Under the pieces are notes generated by a model, which had not been told where the DNA came from, ran no database searches, and worked only from the letters and a program-made list of their open reading frames with translations. From NCBI RefSeq assembly GCF_001475935.1, contig NZ_LDQA01000013.1, positions 18,656 to 82,655 of the forward strand: a DNA stretch of 64,000 bases, given 5' to 3'. Made by a program: the position numbers and the translations under genes. Source of the DNA: Aureimonas ureilytica (GTDB lineage: Bacteria; Pseudomonadota; Alphaproteobacteria; Rhizobiales; Rhizobiaceae). Of the stretch, positions 8,488 through 17,582 are shown piece by piece. Numbering within the stretch: position 1 is the first letter of the stretch; the number at the start of each line of letters is the position of its first letter.

Positions 8488-9804
8488 ATGATGGGACAGG
8501 CACAGGCACTGCGTGCACGGCAACAGAATGCAGTTGCGGCAGGCGTGGCGACTAAGGCCATATTTGTCGAGAAGGCTGCAAACGCCGAATTGTGGGATGT
8601 CGAGGGTCGGCGCTTCATCGACTTCGCAGCGGGCATCGCCGTCAATAACACAGGTCATCGTCATCCCCATGTAATGCAGGCTGTGGCGCGGCAGGCCGAG
8701 CAGTTCACGCATACCTGTTTCCACGTGGCGCCCTACGAGAGCTACATCCAATTGGCCGAACGGCTCAATACGATCGTAGACACAGGCGAGGTCAACCGGA
8801 CCATGCTCGTCACCACTGGCGCCGAAGCCGTGGAAAACGCGATCAAGATCGCCCGTGCCCACACAAAGCGGTCGGCCGTCATCGCTTTCACCGGCGCCTT
8901 CCACGGCCGGACGATGATGGGCATGGCGTTGACTGGTAAGGTGGCTCCCTACAAGAAGGGCTTCGGGCCGTTTCCGGCGGAAGTCTTCCATGTACCATTC
9001 CCTGCGGCCTTCTCGGGCGTGGACGTTGAGGCGTCCCTGCGGGCGCTGGATCATCTTCTGGCGTCCGATGTGGATCCCGAACGCGTTGCGGCCTTCATCA
9101 TCGAGCCCGTACAGGGGGAGGGGGGCTTCAATGCCGCTCCCGCGTCCCTGTTGCAGGGGCTGCGCGACCGGGCCGACCGTTATGGGATCGTCCTCATCGC
9201 CGACGAGATTCAGGCAGGCATGGCTCGCACCGGCACGATTTTGGCCATCGAGCATTCCGGCGTGAAGCCCGATCTAGTCACGCTGGCCAAAGGTCTGGCG
9301 GGTGGCTTCCCGCTCTCTGCTCTGGTTGGTAAGGCGACAATCATGAACGCCGCGCATCCAGGCGGACTTGGCGGAACTTATGCAGGCAATCCGATTTCCG
9401 TCGCGGCTGCGAACGCTGTGCTTGACGTGATTTTGGACGAGGGGCTCTGCGCGCGGGCAACTTGGATCGGGGAACGCGTAGGCTCGTTCCTGATCGACCT
9501 CGCCGCTCGCCAAGGGATGGAGCGCCTGGGAGACGTCCGTGTCAATGGCGCGATGATCGCGTTCGAACTGGTCGAAGATGCCGATGGGTACCAAGCCGCG
9601 CCGCAGCTGACGTCGCAGATCGTGGCGGAAGCTGAGGAGCGTGGTCTCATCATTCTCTCTTGCGGGGTCCGCTACAACGTCATCCGCCTGCTTCCCCCTC
9701 TGACAATCGAGGAATCGGTTTTGGAGGAGGCCCTACGCATTTTGGAAGTCTCGATCGAGGCAGCTTTCGCCAAGGTGCCTGCGGCACCGCCTGCCACGGC
9801 CTGA
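8488..9804 (+). CDS. gabT: Class III aminotransferase, 4-aminobutyrate transaminase (GabT-like)
   Basis: A 438-residue PLP enzyme. Recognisable motifs are TTGAEAVENAIKIAR (cofactor phosphate site), the FHGRT motif, EPVQGEGG, IADEIQAGMARTG and the Schiff-base lysine in TLAKGLAGGFPLS. GabT-type enzymes move the amino group of GABA to 2-oxoglutarate, giving succinate semialdehyde. A strong GGAGGA site precedes two consecutive ATG codons (8488, 8491); the second has the better spacing. The next gene starts 4 bp after its stop, so both act as one unit for the final steps of putrescine/GABA breakdown. Other omega-amino acids could also be substrates. Confidence 0.88.
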   Translation: MMGQAQALRARQQNAVAAGVATKAIFVEKAANAELWDVEGRRFIDFAAGIAVNNTGHRHPHVMQAVARQAEQFTHTCFHVAPYESYIQLAERLNTIVDTGEVNRTMLVTTGAEAVENAIKIARAHTKRSAVIAFTGAFHGRTMMGMALTGKVAPYKKGFGPFPAEVFHVPFPAAFSGVDVEASLRALDHLLASDVDPERVAAFIIEPVQGEGGFNAAPASLLQGLRDRADRYGIVLIADEIQAGMARTGTILAIEHSGVKPDLVTLAKGLAGGFPLSALVGKATIMNAAHPGGLGGTYAGNPISVAAANAVLDVILDEGLCARATWIGERVGSFLIDLAARQGMERLGDVRVNGAMIAFELVEDADGYQAAPQLTSQIVAEAEERGLIILSCGVRYNVIRLLPPLTIEESVLEEALRILEVSIEAAFAKVPAAPPATA

Positions 9805-9808
9805 AATC

Positions 9809-11245
9809 ATGACGATCCATCAGAATCTAATCGGTGGCGACTGGGTGGGTATGGACGGCGTACCCAACATCAATCCGTCCGACACGCGGGACGTCGTGGG
9901 TCTTTATGCTCAAGGGTCCGTTGATGACGCACGACAAGCCGTTGCGGCCGCAAAGGCCTCGTTTGCGAACTGGTCGCAGACTGGACTTCTAGAGCGTCAT
10001 GCGATCTTGAGGCGGGCTTCCGACCTCATCCTCCTGCGGAAGGGCGAGCTTGGCCGCCTCTTGTCGCGGGAGGAGGGCAAAACGCTGCTTGAAGGCATCG
10101 GCGAAGTCGTTCGTGCGGCGCAGATATTTGATTTTTATGCGGGGGAGTGCCTTCGGCCTATGGGCGAGTGCTTGCCCTCGACTAGGCCGAATGTGGGTGT
10201 CGAGATCACACGCGAGCCGATTGGTGTTGTTGGAATCATAACACCCTGGAATTTCCCTATCGCTATCCCCGCATGGAAGATCGCGCCGGCTTTAGCCTAT
10301 GGTAATTGCGTGGTTTTCAAGCCTGCCGAGCTCGTGCCTGGTTCGGCCTGGGCTCTGGTCGATATCTTGAAGCAGGCGGGTCTGCCGAACGGAGTGCTCA
10401 ACCTCGTCATGGGGCGCGGATCGGATGTTGGTCAGACTCTGCTCGATAGTCCCGATTTGGCCGGAATCTCCTTTACTGGCTCAACCGGTGTCGGCGCCCG
10501 AGTTGCCGCCTCCTCAATTGCGCACCAGCGCAAGTACCAACTTGAAATGGGCGGCAAAAATCCGTTCGTTATTCTAGACGACGCCGATCTGGCGATCTCC
10601 GTAGAGGCCGTAGTTAACTCAGCGTTCTTTTCGACGGGCCAACGCTGCACCGCGGCCTCACGCCTGATCGTGACGGAGGGGATTCACGACCACTTCGTGG
10701 CGGCGCTGGTGGCTCGTATGGCAGGCCTTAGGGTCGACCATGCCCTCAAGGATGAGACGCATGTCGGACCGGTGGTCGATGATGGACAACTCCAGCAGGA
10801 TCTCCGCTTCATCGAACTCGGACAGAAGGAAGGCGCGAGGCTCGTCACGGGCGGTCACCGTCTTAACCGGGAGACGCCCGGATTCTACATCCAGCCAGCA
10901 CTCTTCGCCGAAGCGACCAGCAAGATGTCGATCTGCCAAGAGGAGATATTCGGACCTGTGGCTACGGTCATCAAGGTGCGGAATTACGACGAAGCTTTGG
11001 AAACGGCAAACGACACGCGCTTCGGCTTGTCCGCAGGCATCGCGACGAGCAGCCTTAAACATGCTTCGCATTTCAAGCGAAATGCCCAAGCTGGAATGGT
11101 TATGGTCAACCTGCCGACAGCTGGAGTAGACTTCCACGTACCATTCGGTGGTCGAAAGTCCTCGTCCTACGGCAGCCGCGAGCAGGGGCGCTATGCGGCC
11201 GAGTTCTATACGACCGTGAAAACAGCCTACACCTACGCCGGCTGA
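9809..11245 (+). CDS. Aldehyde dehydrogenase, succinate- or ketoglutarate-semialdehyde type
   Basis: A 478-residue ALDH with cofactor motif TPWNFPIAIPAWKIAPAL, FTGSTGVG, catalytic Glu in EMGGKNPFV and catalytic Cys in STGQRCTAASR. The C-terminal G-V-D-F-H-V-P-F-G-G-R-K-S-S-S-Y-G-S-R-E-Q-G pattern is closer to alpha-ketoglutaric-semialdehyde/YcbD-type enzymes than to classical GabD. Its position 4 bp after the gabT-like gene argues for succinate semialdehyde oxidation to succinate in this pathway. Substrate is inferred from context. Confidence 0.85.
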   Translation: MTIHQNLIGGDWVGMDGVPNINPSDTRDVVGLYAQGSVDDARQAVAAAKASFANWSQTGLLERHAILRRASDLILLRKGELGRLLSREEGKTLLEGIGEVVRAAQIFDFYAGECLRPMGECLPSTRPNVGVEITREPIGVVGIITPWNFPIAIPAWKIAPALAYGNCVVFKPAELVPGSAWALVDILKQAGLPNGVLNLVMGRGSDVGQTLLDSPDLAGISFTGSTGVGARVAASSIAHQRKYQLEMGGKNPFVILDDADLAISVEAVVNSAFFSTGQRCTAASRLIVTEGIHDHFVAALVARMAGLRVDHALKDETHVGPVVDDGQLQQDLRFIELGQKEGARLVTGGHRLNRETPGFYIQPALFAEATSKMSICQEEIFGPVATVIKVRNYDEALETANDTRFGLSAGIATSSLKHASHFKRNAQAGMVMVNLPTAGVDFHVPFGGRKSSSYGSREQGRYAAEFYTTVKTAYTYAG

Positions 11246-11400
11246 TATAAACGCAAGGCCTGGGCGATCGACACGGTCTGCTCGATCGCCCCTGCGAACG
11301 ACGTAATGATTGACCTGATACTAGGGCCAACATCCCGTAGGCAATTGCTGTCGCCGTCGGACAGGGGCGTGCCGTTGAAATCGCGGGTCGTGTCGCTCAT
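11233..11400 (-). CDS. Possible 55-residue ORF at a composition boundary, perhaps a truncated gene
   Basis: An ATG at 11400 lies 12 bp downstream of the 3-hydroxybutyryl-CoA dehydrogenase stop on the same strand. The first 17 or so codons (MSDTTRDFNGTPLSDGD) have the GC-rich style of the upstream operon. The rest has lower GC and runs into the 3' end of the opposing aldehyde dehydrogenase gene. This looks like the stump of a gene cut where two DNA blocks were joined. It could also be non-coding. Confidence 0.3.
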   Translation of the reverse strand: MSDTTRDFNGTPLSDGDSNCLRDVGPSIRSIITSFAGAIEQTVSIAQALRLYQPA

Positions 11401-11412
11401 GCCCTCAGCCTT

Positions 11413-12291
11413 TCAGCGGGTCGGGACGGGCGTCTCGCCGCGATAGTCGTAGAAGCCGCGCTTCACCTTGCGACCCAGCCACCCGGCCTCGACATATTTC
11501 ACCAGAAGCGGGCACGGCCGGTACTTCGAATCGGCCAGCCCGTCATGCAGCACCTGCATGATCGACAGGCAGGTGTCGAGGCCGATGAAGTCGGCGAGCT
11601 GGAACGGGCCCATCGGATGGTTGGCGCCGAGCCGCATGGAGGCGTCGATCGATTCCACCGAGCCGACGCCCTCGTGCAGCGTGTAGATCGCCTCGTTGAT
11701 CATCGGGATCAGCACGCGGTTGACGATGAAGCCCGGAAAGTCCTCCGAGATCGTCATGGTCTTGTCGAGGCTGGCGACGAAGCGCTTCGACTGCTCGAAC
11801 ACCGCCTCGTCGGTGGCGATGCCGCGCACCAGTTCGACGAGCTTCATGACCGGCACGGGGTTCATGAAGTGGATGCCGAGGAAGCGCTCGGCCCGGTCGG
11901 TGCCCGACGCGAGGCGCGTGATCGAGATGGACGAGGTGTTGGAGGCGAGGATCGCGTCGGGCCGCAGCACCGGGCACACCTGCGCGAAGATGCGCCGCTT
12001 GATCTCCTCCTTCTCCGTCGCCGCCTCGATCATGAGATCGCAAGGGGCGAGGTCGTTGACCCCGTCGGCGGGCTTGAGGCGGGCGAGCGCGGCGTCGCGC
12101 GCGCCCGCATCCAGCTTGCCGCCGGCGACGAGCCGGTCGAGACCGGCCGCGATCTTCTCGACGCCCTTGGTCGCCAGTTCCAGGCTGACGTCGTAGAGAA
12201 CGACGTCGTAGCCGGCCTGCGCGCTCACCTGCGCGATGCCGGCGCCCATCTGCCCGGCGCCGACGACGCCCACCGTCCGAATGTCAGCCAT
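11413..12291 (-). CDS. hbd: 3-hydroxybutyryl-CoA dehydrogenase
   Basis: A 292-residue NAD-dependent enzyme with N-terminal Rossmann motif GVVGAGQMGAGIAQ. The catalytic histidine region G-I-H-F-M-N-P-V-P-V-M and the C-terminal dimerisation part (NHPMGPFQLADFIGLDTCL, GRKVKRGFYDY) are complete. It oxidises 3-hydroxybutyryl-CoA to acetoacetyl-CoA. In this block it would act after glutaryl-CoA has been converted to crotonyl-CoA and hydrated. Last full gene of a leftward operon with etfAB and the glutaryl-CoA genes. Confidence 0.93.
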   Translation of the reverse strand: MADIRTVGVVGAGQMGAGIAQVSAQAGYDVVLYDVSLELATKGVEKIAAGLDRLVAGGKLDAGARDAALARLKPADGVNDLAPCDLMIEAATEKEEIKRRIFAQVCPVLRPDAILASNTSSISITRLASGTDRAERFLGIHFMNPVPVMKLVELVRGIATDEAVFEQSKRFVASLDKTMTISEDFPGFIVNRVLIPMINEAIYTLHEGVGSVESIDASMRLGANHPMGPFQLADFIGLDTCLSIMQVLHDGLADSKYRPCPLLVKYVEAGWLGRKVKRGFYDYRGETPVPTR

Positions 12292-12318
12292 CGTCCCGTT
12301 CCCCGCCGCGCGCCGTCG

Positions 12319-13248
12319 TCAGACCTTACCCGTCAGCTCGGGGATGATCTGGAAGATGTCGCCCACCAGCCCGTAATCGGCGACCTGGAAGATGGGAGCG
12401 TCCTCGTCCTTGTTGATGGCGACGATGACCTTCGAATCCTTCATGCCAGCGAGATGCTGGATCGCGCCCGAGATGCCGCAGGCGACATAGAGGTCCGGCG
12501 CCACGACCTTGCCGGTCTGCCCGACCTGCCAGTCGTTCGGCGCGTAGCCCGCGTCCACCGCCGCCCGGCTCGCGCCGACCGCCGCGCCGAGCTTGTCGGC
12601 GAGCGGCAGCATGACCTCCTCGAACTTCTCCTTGGAGCCGAGCGCCCGCCCGCCCGAGACGATGATCTTGGCGCCCGAGAGCTCCGGCCGCTCGGAATGG
12701 ACGACGGCCTCGGAGACGAACTTCGACACGGCGGGGTCGGAGGCTGCCCCGACGCTCTCGACGGAGGCCGAGCCGCCCTCGGCGGCGGCGGCGAAGGCCG
12801 CGGTGCGGATGGTGAGCACCTTGATCTTGTCGGTGGAGCGCACCGTCTCCACCGCGTTGCCGGCATAGACCGGGCGCTCGAACGTGTCCGCGCCGTGGAC
12901 GGCGATCACGTCCGACACCTGCATGACGTCGAGAAGGGCGGCCGCGCGCGGCAGGGCGTTCTTCAGCGCCGCCGTCGCGGGCGCGACGATCGCACCGTAG
13001 CTCGGGGCGAGTTGGACGACGAGGGCCGCCAGCGGCTCCGCCAGATGATGGCCGAGAGCGGGATCTTCTGCGTGCAGTACCTTGGCGACGCCTTGGAGCT
13101 TGGCGGCGGCCTCGGCGACGGCGCCCGAGCCCTGGCCCGCGACGAGGACATGGACCTCGCCGCCGAGTTGGGCGGCGGCGGTCAGGGCCTTGGCGGTCTC
13201 GCCCGACAGGTGGGCGTTGTCGTGTTCGGCGATCAGGAGCGTGGTCAT
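12319..13248 (-). CDS. etfA: Electron transfer flavoprotein alpha subunit
   Basis: 309 residues from the ATG at 13248 (M-T-T-L-L-I-A-E-H), preceded on the minus strand by GTGAGGTTCATTCC. The C-terminal FAD-binding segment reads [19 protein letters not shown], followed by [10 protein letters not shown], both hallmark ETF-alpha motifs. With EtfB it accepts electrons from acyl-CoA dehydrogenases such as the GcdH encoded in the same cluster. The longer open frame upstream of this ATG is an artefact of GC-rich DNA overlapping etfB. Confidence 0.95.
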   Translation of the reverse strand: MTTLLIAEHDNAHLSGETAKALTAAAQLGGEVHVLVAGQGSGAVAEAAAKLQGVAKVLHAEDPALGHHLAEPLAALVVQLAPSYGAIVAPATAALKNALPRAAALLDVMQVSDVIAVHGADTFERPVYAGNAVETVRSTDKIKVLTIRTAAFAAAAEGGSASVESVGAASDPAVSKFVSEAVVHSERPELSGAKIIVSGGRALGSKEKFEEVMLPLADKLGAAVGASRAAVDAGYAPNDWQVGQTGKVVAPDLYVACGISGAIQHLAGMKDSKVIVAINKDEDAPIFQVADYGLVGDIFQIIPELTGKV

Positions 13249-13298
13249 GGAATGAACCTCACGGAAAACGGGAGAAGACGAGCAGGGTGGCGGGGGGC

Positions 13299-14045
13299 TC
13301 AGACCAGCCCGGCGCCCTTGAGGGCCGAGACCAGCTCGTCCACCGAGCCGACCTTGACGCCCGCCTGGCGCGCCTTCGGCTCGGCGACCTTCACGACCTC
13401 GAGGCGCGGCGTCAGGTCGACGCCGAACTCGGACGCGTCCTTCTCCTCCAGCGGCTTCTTCTTCGCCTTCATGATGTTGGGAAGCGAGGCATAGCGCGGC
13501 TCGTTGAGGCGAAGGTCGGTGGTGACGATCGCCGGGAGGGTGAGGCCCACCGTCTGGAGACCGCCGTCCACCTCGCGCGTGACGTTCAAGGCGCCGTCCG
13601 CGACCTCGACCTTGGAGGCGAAGGTGCCCTGCGCCGAGCCCAGAAGCCCCGCCAGCATCTGACCGGTCTGGTTGCAATCATCGTCGATCGCCTGCTTGCC
13701 GAGGATCACGAGGTCGGGCTTCTCGGCTTCCACCACGCCCTTGAGGAGCTTGGCGACGGCCAGCGGCTCGAGACGCCCTTCGGCCTTCACCAGGATGCCG
13801 CGGTCGGCGCCCATGGCGAGCGCGGTGCGGATCGTCTCCTGGGCTTGCGCGGGACCGGCCGACACGACCACGATCTCGGCGGCCGCACCCTTCTCCTTCA
13901 GCCGCAGCGCCTCCTCCACCGCGATCTCGTCGAACGGGTTCATCGACATCTTCACGTTGGCGAGCTCGACGCCCGTTCCGTCCGCCTTCACCCGGACCTT
14001 CACGTTGTAGTCGACGACGCGCTTCACGCAGACGAGAATCTTCAT
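13299..14045 (-). CDS. etfB: Electron transfer flavoprotein beta subunit
   Basis: 248 residues starting [14 protein letters not shown]. It has the adenine-nucleotide domain with [19 protein letters not shown] and the [20 protein letters not shown] recognition loop of ETF-beta. It pairs with EtfA, encoded 50 bp downstream. Co-location with glutaryl-CoA dehydrogenase suggests a dedicated electron outlet, although ETF usually serves several dehydrogenases. Confidence 0.95.
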   Translation of the reverse strand: MKILVCVKRVVDYNVKVRVKADGTGVELANVKMSMNPFDEIAVEEALRLKEKGAAAEIVVVSAGPAQAQETIRTALAMGADRGILVKAEGRLEPLAVAKLLKGVVEAEKPDLVILGKQAIDDDCNQTGQMLAGLLGSAQGTFASKVEVADGALNVTREVDGGLQTVGLTLPAIVTTDLRLNEPRYASLPNIMKAKKKPLEEKDASEFGVDLTPRLEVVKVAEPKARQAGVKVGSVDELVSALKGAGLV

Positions 14046-14059
14046 GGGTCGTTGGCCTC

Positions 14060-15274
14060 TTACAGTTTTGTTGAGACGTTCCTACCATCCCTTGCCCGTT
14101 CGGCATCGGCATCGGCATCGGCATTGGCCTCGCCGAGCGCGGGCGAGGCCCGCTCGACGACGAGGGGGCTGCGCGAGAAGCGGATCGGCGTGCGCAGGCC
14201 CGGCACGCCCTCCGGCGCGACCTGAAGGCCGCGATGGCGGATCTGCGGGTGATCGAGCGCGTCGGCGACATCGTTGATCGGGCCGCCTGGCACACCCGCG
14301 CCCTGCATCGCCGCGATCAGGACGTCGCGCTCGAAGGTGGACGCGTGCTCGGCGAGGAGGGCGCAGAGGGTGTCTCGGTTCTCGACGCGGGCCGGGTTCG
14401 TGGCGTAGCGCGGGTCGGCGGCGAAGTCCCCAAGGCCCAGGATCGCGGCAAAGGCGGCGAACTGCCGGTCGTTGCCGCAGGCGACGATGACGTGGCCATT
14501 TGCGACGGGAAACACCTGATAGGGCACGATGTTCGGGTGGGCGTTGCCCATGCGCCGGGGCGCGATGCCGCCTGCCAGATAGTTCATCGCCTGATTGGCG
14601 AGCGCCGCCACCCCGCAGTCGAGGAGCGAGAGGTCGACATGCTGCCCGCGACCCGAACGCGCGCGTTCGGCAAGCGCGGCCTGGATGCCGATCGTGCCGT
14701 AGAGGCCGGTCAGGATATCGATCCAAGCGACCCCGATCTTCTGCGGCTCGCCGCCCGGCTCGCCCGTCAGGTCCATGATTCCGCAGAGGCCCTGGATCAG
14801 GAAGTCGTAGCCGGGGAGCGGCGCATAGGGCCCGTCCTGCCCGAAACCGGTGATCGAGCAGTAGACGAGCCGCGGGTTGAGCGCCGATAGCGTCTCGTAG
14901 TCGAGACCGTACTTGCGCAGGCCGCCCACTTTGAAGTTCTCGACCAAAACGTCTGCTTCCCGCACCAGATCGAGGAGAGCCGCGAGGTCGGTCGCCTTGT
15001 CGAAGTCGCAGGTGACCGATCGCTTGCCCCGGTTGGCGGCGTGGAAATAGGCCGCCGTCCGGTCGATGGCGCCGCCCGGCAGTTCGCGTTCCACGAAGGG
15101 CGGGCCCCAGCGCCGCGTGTCGTCGCCGCCCGGCGCCTCGACCTTCACGACCTCGGCGCCGAGATCGGCGAGCGTCTGGCCGATCCAGGGTCCGGCGAGG
15201 ATGCGCGCGAGCTCCACGACCTTGAGGCCGGCGAGCGGTGCCGCCGCGCCACCGGGCGATGTCCCGTCCGTCAT
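14060..15274 (-). CDS. CaiB/BaiF-family CoA-transferase, probably glutarate CoA-transferase
   Basis: 404 residues from the ATG at 15274 ([23 protein letters not shown]). It has the family III CoA-transferase pattern: [51 protein letters not shown] and [11 protein letters not shown] CaiB-family enzyme beside glutaryl-CoA dehydrogenase commonly activates glutarate using succinyl-CoA (GcdG/SUGCT type). That function is inferred here from the neighbour 11 bp upstream. The extreme C terminus carries an Ala-Asp tandem encoded by a hexamer repeat. Confidence 0.85.
   Translation of the reverse strand: MTDGTSPGGAAAPLAGLKVVELARILAGPWIGQTLADLGAEVVKVEAPGGDDTRRWGPPFVERELPGGAIDRTAAYFHAANRGKRSVTCDFDKATDLAALLDLVREADVLVENFKVGGLRKYGLDYETLSALNPRLVYCSITGFGQDGPYAPLPGYDFLIQGLCGIMDLTGEPGGEPQKIGVAWIDILTGLYGTIGIQAALAERARSGRGQHVDLSLLDCGVAALANQAMNYLAGGIAPRRMGNAHPNIVPYQVFPVANGHVIVACGNDRQFAAFAAILGLGDFAADPRYATNPARVENRDTLCALLAEHASTFERDVLIAAMQGAGVPGGPINDVADALDHPQIRHRGLQVAPEGVPGLRTPIRFSRSPLVVERASPALGEANADADADAERARDGRNVSTKL
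14101..14126. repeat. In-frame hexanucleotide tandem (GGCATC)
   Basis: Four near-perfect copies of CGGCAT in the 3' end of the CoA-transferase gene encode a short Ala-Asp repeat. The unit is a multiple of three, so copy changes would alter length without a frameshift. Confidence 0.7.
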
Positions 15275-15285
15275 GGCGGCGGGCC

Positions 15286-16494
15286 TCAGAAGAAGGCCTG
15301 GAGACCGGTGACGGCACGGCCGAGGATCAGCGCGTGGACGTCGTGGGTGCCCTCGTAGGTGTTGACCGTCTCGAGATTGACCATGTGACGGATCACCTGA
15401 AACTCCTCCGAAATGCCGTTGCCGCCATGCATGTCGCGGGCGCGGCGAGCAATCTCCAGCGCCTTGCCGCAGTTGTTGCGCTTGACGATCGAGATCATCT
15501 CGGGGGCCGCCTCCGCCTCGTCCAGCAAGCGCCCGACCCGCAGGCTCGCCTGCAGTCCGAGGGCGATGTCGGTCAGCATGTCGGCGAGGCGCAGCTGAAA
15601 GAGCTGCGTCTGCGCCAGCGGGCGACCGAACTGCTTGCGGTCGAGCCCGTATTGGCGCGCGGCATGGAAGCAGAACTCGGCCGCGCCCATCACGCCCCAG
15701 GAAATGCCGTAGCGAGCGCGGTTGAGGCAGCCGAAGGGCCCCTTCAGGCCCTCGACGTTGGGTAGCAGGGCGTCTTCCGACACCTCGACATCGGAGAGAA
15801 CGATCTCGCCGGTGATCGAGGCGCGCAACGAGAGCTTGCCGCCGATCTTGGGCGCGGAAAGGCCCTTCACGCCCTTCTCCAGCACGAAGCCGCGGATCTT
15901 GCCGCCATGGGCCTCGGACTTCGCCCAGACGACGAAGACGTCGGCGATCGGGGCGTTGGATATCCAGGTCTTGGAGCCGTTCAGCACGTAGCCGCCGTCG
16001 GTCTTGCGGGCGACGGTGCGCATGCTGGCAGGGTCGGAGCCGGCGTCGGGTTCTGTGAGGCCGAAGCAGCCGATCCATTCCCCGCTGGCGAGCTTGGGCA
16101 GATACTTGCGGCGCTGCTCCTCCGAGCCGTAGGCGTAGATCGGATACATCACCAGCGAAGACTGCACGCTCATCATCGAGCGGTAGCCGGAGTCGACACG
16201 CTCCACCTCGCGCGCGACGAGGCCATAGGCGACGTAGGAGGCGCCAAGGCCGCCGTATTCCTCCGGGATGGTGACGCCGAGGAGGCCCATCTCGCCCATT
16301 TCGCGGAAGATCGCGGGATCGGTCTTCTCCTCGCGATAGGCCTCGACGACGCGTGGCTGGAGCCTCTCCTGCGCGAAGGCGCGGGCTCCGTCGCGCAGCA
16401 TGATCTCCTCGGCGCTGAGCTGACCGTCGAGCCGGAACGGATCCTCCCAGGAGAAGCGGCCGAGATCGGGTGCGTCCTTGGGCTTCAACGTCAT
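15286..16494 (-). CDS. gcdH: Glutaryl-CoA dehydrogenase
   Basis: 402 residues from the ATG at 16494 ([19 protein letters not shown]), with GAGGAAG just upstream. Acyl-CoA dehydrogenase motifs include [13 protein letters not shown] and [20 protein letters not shown]. The GCDH-specific segments are [17 protein letters not shown] and the catalytic glutamate in [16 protein letters not shown]. It oxidatively decarboxylates glutaryl-CoA to crotonyl-CoA and passes electrons to EtfAB encoded downstream. It is transcribed divergently from a LysR gene, an arrangement known for gcdH/gcdR in Pseudomonas and rhizobia. Confidence 0.94.
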   Translation of the reverse strand: MTLKPKDAPDLGRFSWEDPFRLDGQLSAEEIMLRDGARAFAQERLQPRVVEAYREEKTDPAIFREMGEMGLLGVTIPEEYGGLGASYVAYGLVAREVERVDSGYRSMMSVQSSLVMYPIYAYGSEEQRRKYLPKLASGEWIGCFGLTEPDAGSDPASMRTVARKTDGGYVLNGSKTWISNAPIADVFVVWAKSEAHGGKIRGFVLEKGVKGLSAPKIGGKLSLRASITGEIVLSDVEVSEDALLPNVEGLKGPFGCLNRARYGISWGVMGAAEFCFHAARQYGLDRKQFGRPLAQTQLFQLRLADMLTDIALGLQASLRVGRLLDEAEAAPEMISIVKRNNCGKALEIARRARDMHGGNGISEEFQVIRHMVNLETVNTYEGTHDVHALILGRAVTGLQAFF

Positions 16495-16673
16495 GACGGC
16501 TTCCTCGAAACGTCGCGCGGCTGCGCGCGGACAGACCACCAGACTAAGCGTGCGACGCGTGGTCTTCCAATGAGTTCGGCTGGCCAAACCATGAGAAAAA
16601 GGAATGAACTCGAAGGGGAGGCCGCTTGTCGCGGAACCGTTGCCGCGCCAAGGGTTGGAGGAGGAGGCCTTTC

Positions 16674-17582
16674 ATGAAACGATCCTTCACGCCCACCTTG
16701 TCCGAGCTTCAGGCCTTCGGCGCCTGTGCCGACAGCGGGTCGGTGACGGAGGCCGCGCGCCGCCTCGGCCTCACGCAGAGTGCCGTGAGCCGTTCACTGG
16801 CCTCGCTCGAAGCTCGGCTCGGCGTCGAACTGTTCCACCGGGTTCGCAAGCGTCTGGTGATCTCCGATGCCGGCCGCGCCATGCTGCGCGATACGGAGCG
16901 GATCCTCGCCGATCTCAACACAGCCGCCCTGACGGTGATGGCCTTCGGCGACAAGGCCCGCGTGCTACGGCTCGCCGTCCTGCCGACCTTCGGCACGAGC
17001 TGGCTGATCCCCAGGCTCGCCGACTTCCATCGTCGCTCGCCCGGTCTTTCGATCGACCTCGCCGCCCGCCTTGGCCCGGTCGACTTCGAGCGGGAGCCCT
17101 TCGACGCGGCCATCCAGCGCACCGAACTCGCGGCACCGGGCACCGACGTCGTGCCGTTCCGGGAAGAGACGCTGGTGGCCGTGGCCGCGCCCTCGCTGCT
17201 GCCGCCGGGCGGCGGGCCGACCTTGAGCGATGCGGCGATCGCCGGACTGCCGCTCCTGCAGCAATCGACCCGGCCGGAACTCTGGCTGGAATGGTTCCGC
17301 GACGCAGGGCTCGACCCCGTCGCGATCCTGCGCGGCGCGCGGTTCGAGCACTTCGGCATGGTGCTGGCCGCCGCGCGCTGCGGTTTGGGCGTTGCCCTCG
17401 TGCCGAAGGTCCTCGCCCTCGACGATCTGGCGGAGGGTCGCCTCTGCCGCGTCTCGGACCGCGAGTTGCCCGGCCCGTCACACTACGCGCTGATCTATCC
17501 TGCCCGCAGCCGCGCCAATCCGGCGCTGGCCGTTTTCCGCGAGTGGATTGAGTCGACGGGGTCTGTTGCGAATAGCGATTAG
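16674..17582 (+). CDS. LysR-family regulator (GcdR-like); 3' end provided by an IS6-type element
   Basis: 302 residues from the ATG at 16674, with an N-terminal winged helix (SVTEAARRLGLTQSAVSRSLASLEARLGVELFHR) and a substrate-binding-like effector domain. Divergent orientation to gcdH suggests it controls glutarate catabolism (inference). The coding sequence runs into the left inverted repeat of an IS6-type element at 17558, so the last residues G-S-V-A-N-S-D and the stop codon are IS-derived. The native C terminus is lost, but probably only by a few residues because the domain looks nearly complete. Confidence 0.85.
   Translation: MKRSFTPTLSELQAFGACADSGSVTEAARRLGLTQSAVSRSLASLEARLGVELFHRVRKRLVISDAGRAMLRDTERILADLNTAALTVMAFGDKARVLRLAVLPTFGTSWLIPRLADFHRRSPGLSIDLAARLGPVDFEREPFDAAIQRTELAAPGTDVVPFREETLVAVAAPSLLPPGGGPTLSDAAIAGLPLLQQSTRPELWLEWFRDAGLDPVAILRGARFEHFGMVLAAARCGLGVALVPKVLALDDLAEGRLCRVSDRELPGPSHYALIYPARSRANPALAVFREWIESTGSVANSD

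Noticed and set aside
11545..13494. A 649-codon plus-strand open frame opposite hbd and etfA
   Set aside because: It is rich in Arg, Asp, Gly and His with no domain and lies fully antisense to well-recognised genes; GC-rich third positions create such frames.
14101..14126. Hexamer repeat as a phase-variation switch
   Set aside because: The unit is six bases and in frame, so length changes cannot turn the gene on or off.
14060..16078. A 672-codon minus-strand frame that would fuse a new protein to the CoA-transferase
   Set aside because: The upstream part overlaps gcdH in another frame and is Arg-rich nonsense. The CoA-transferase starts at 15274.
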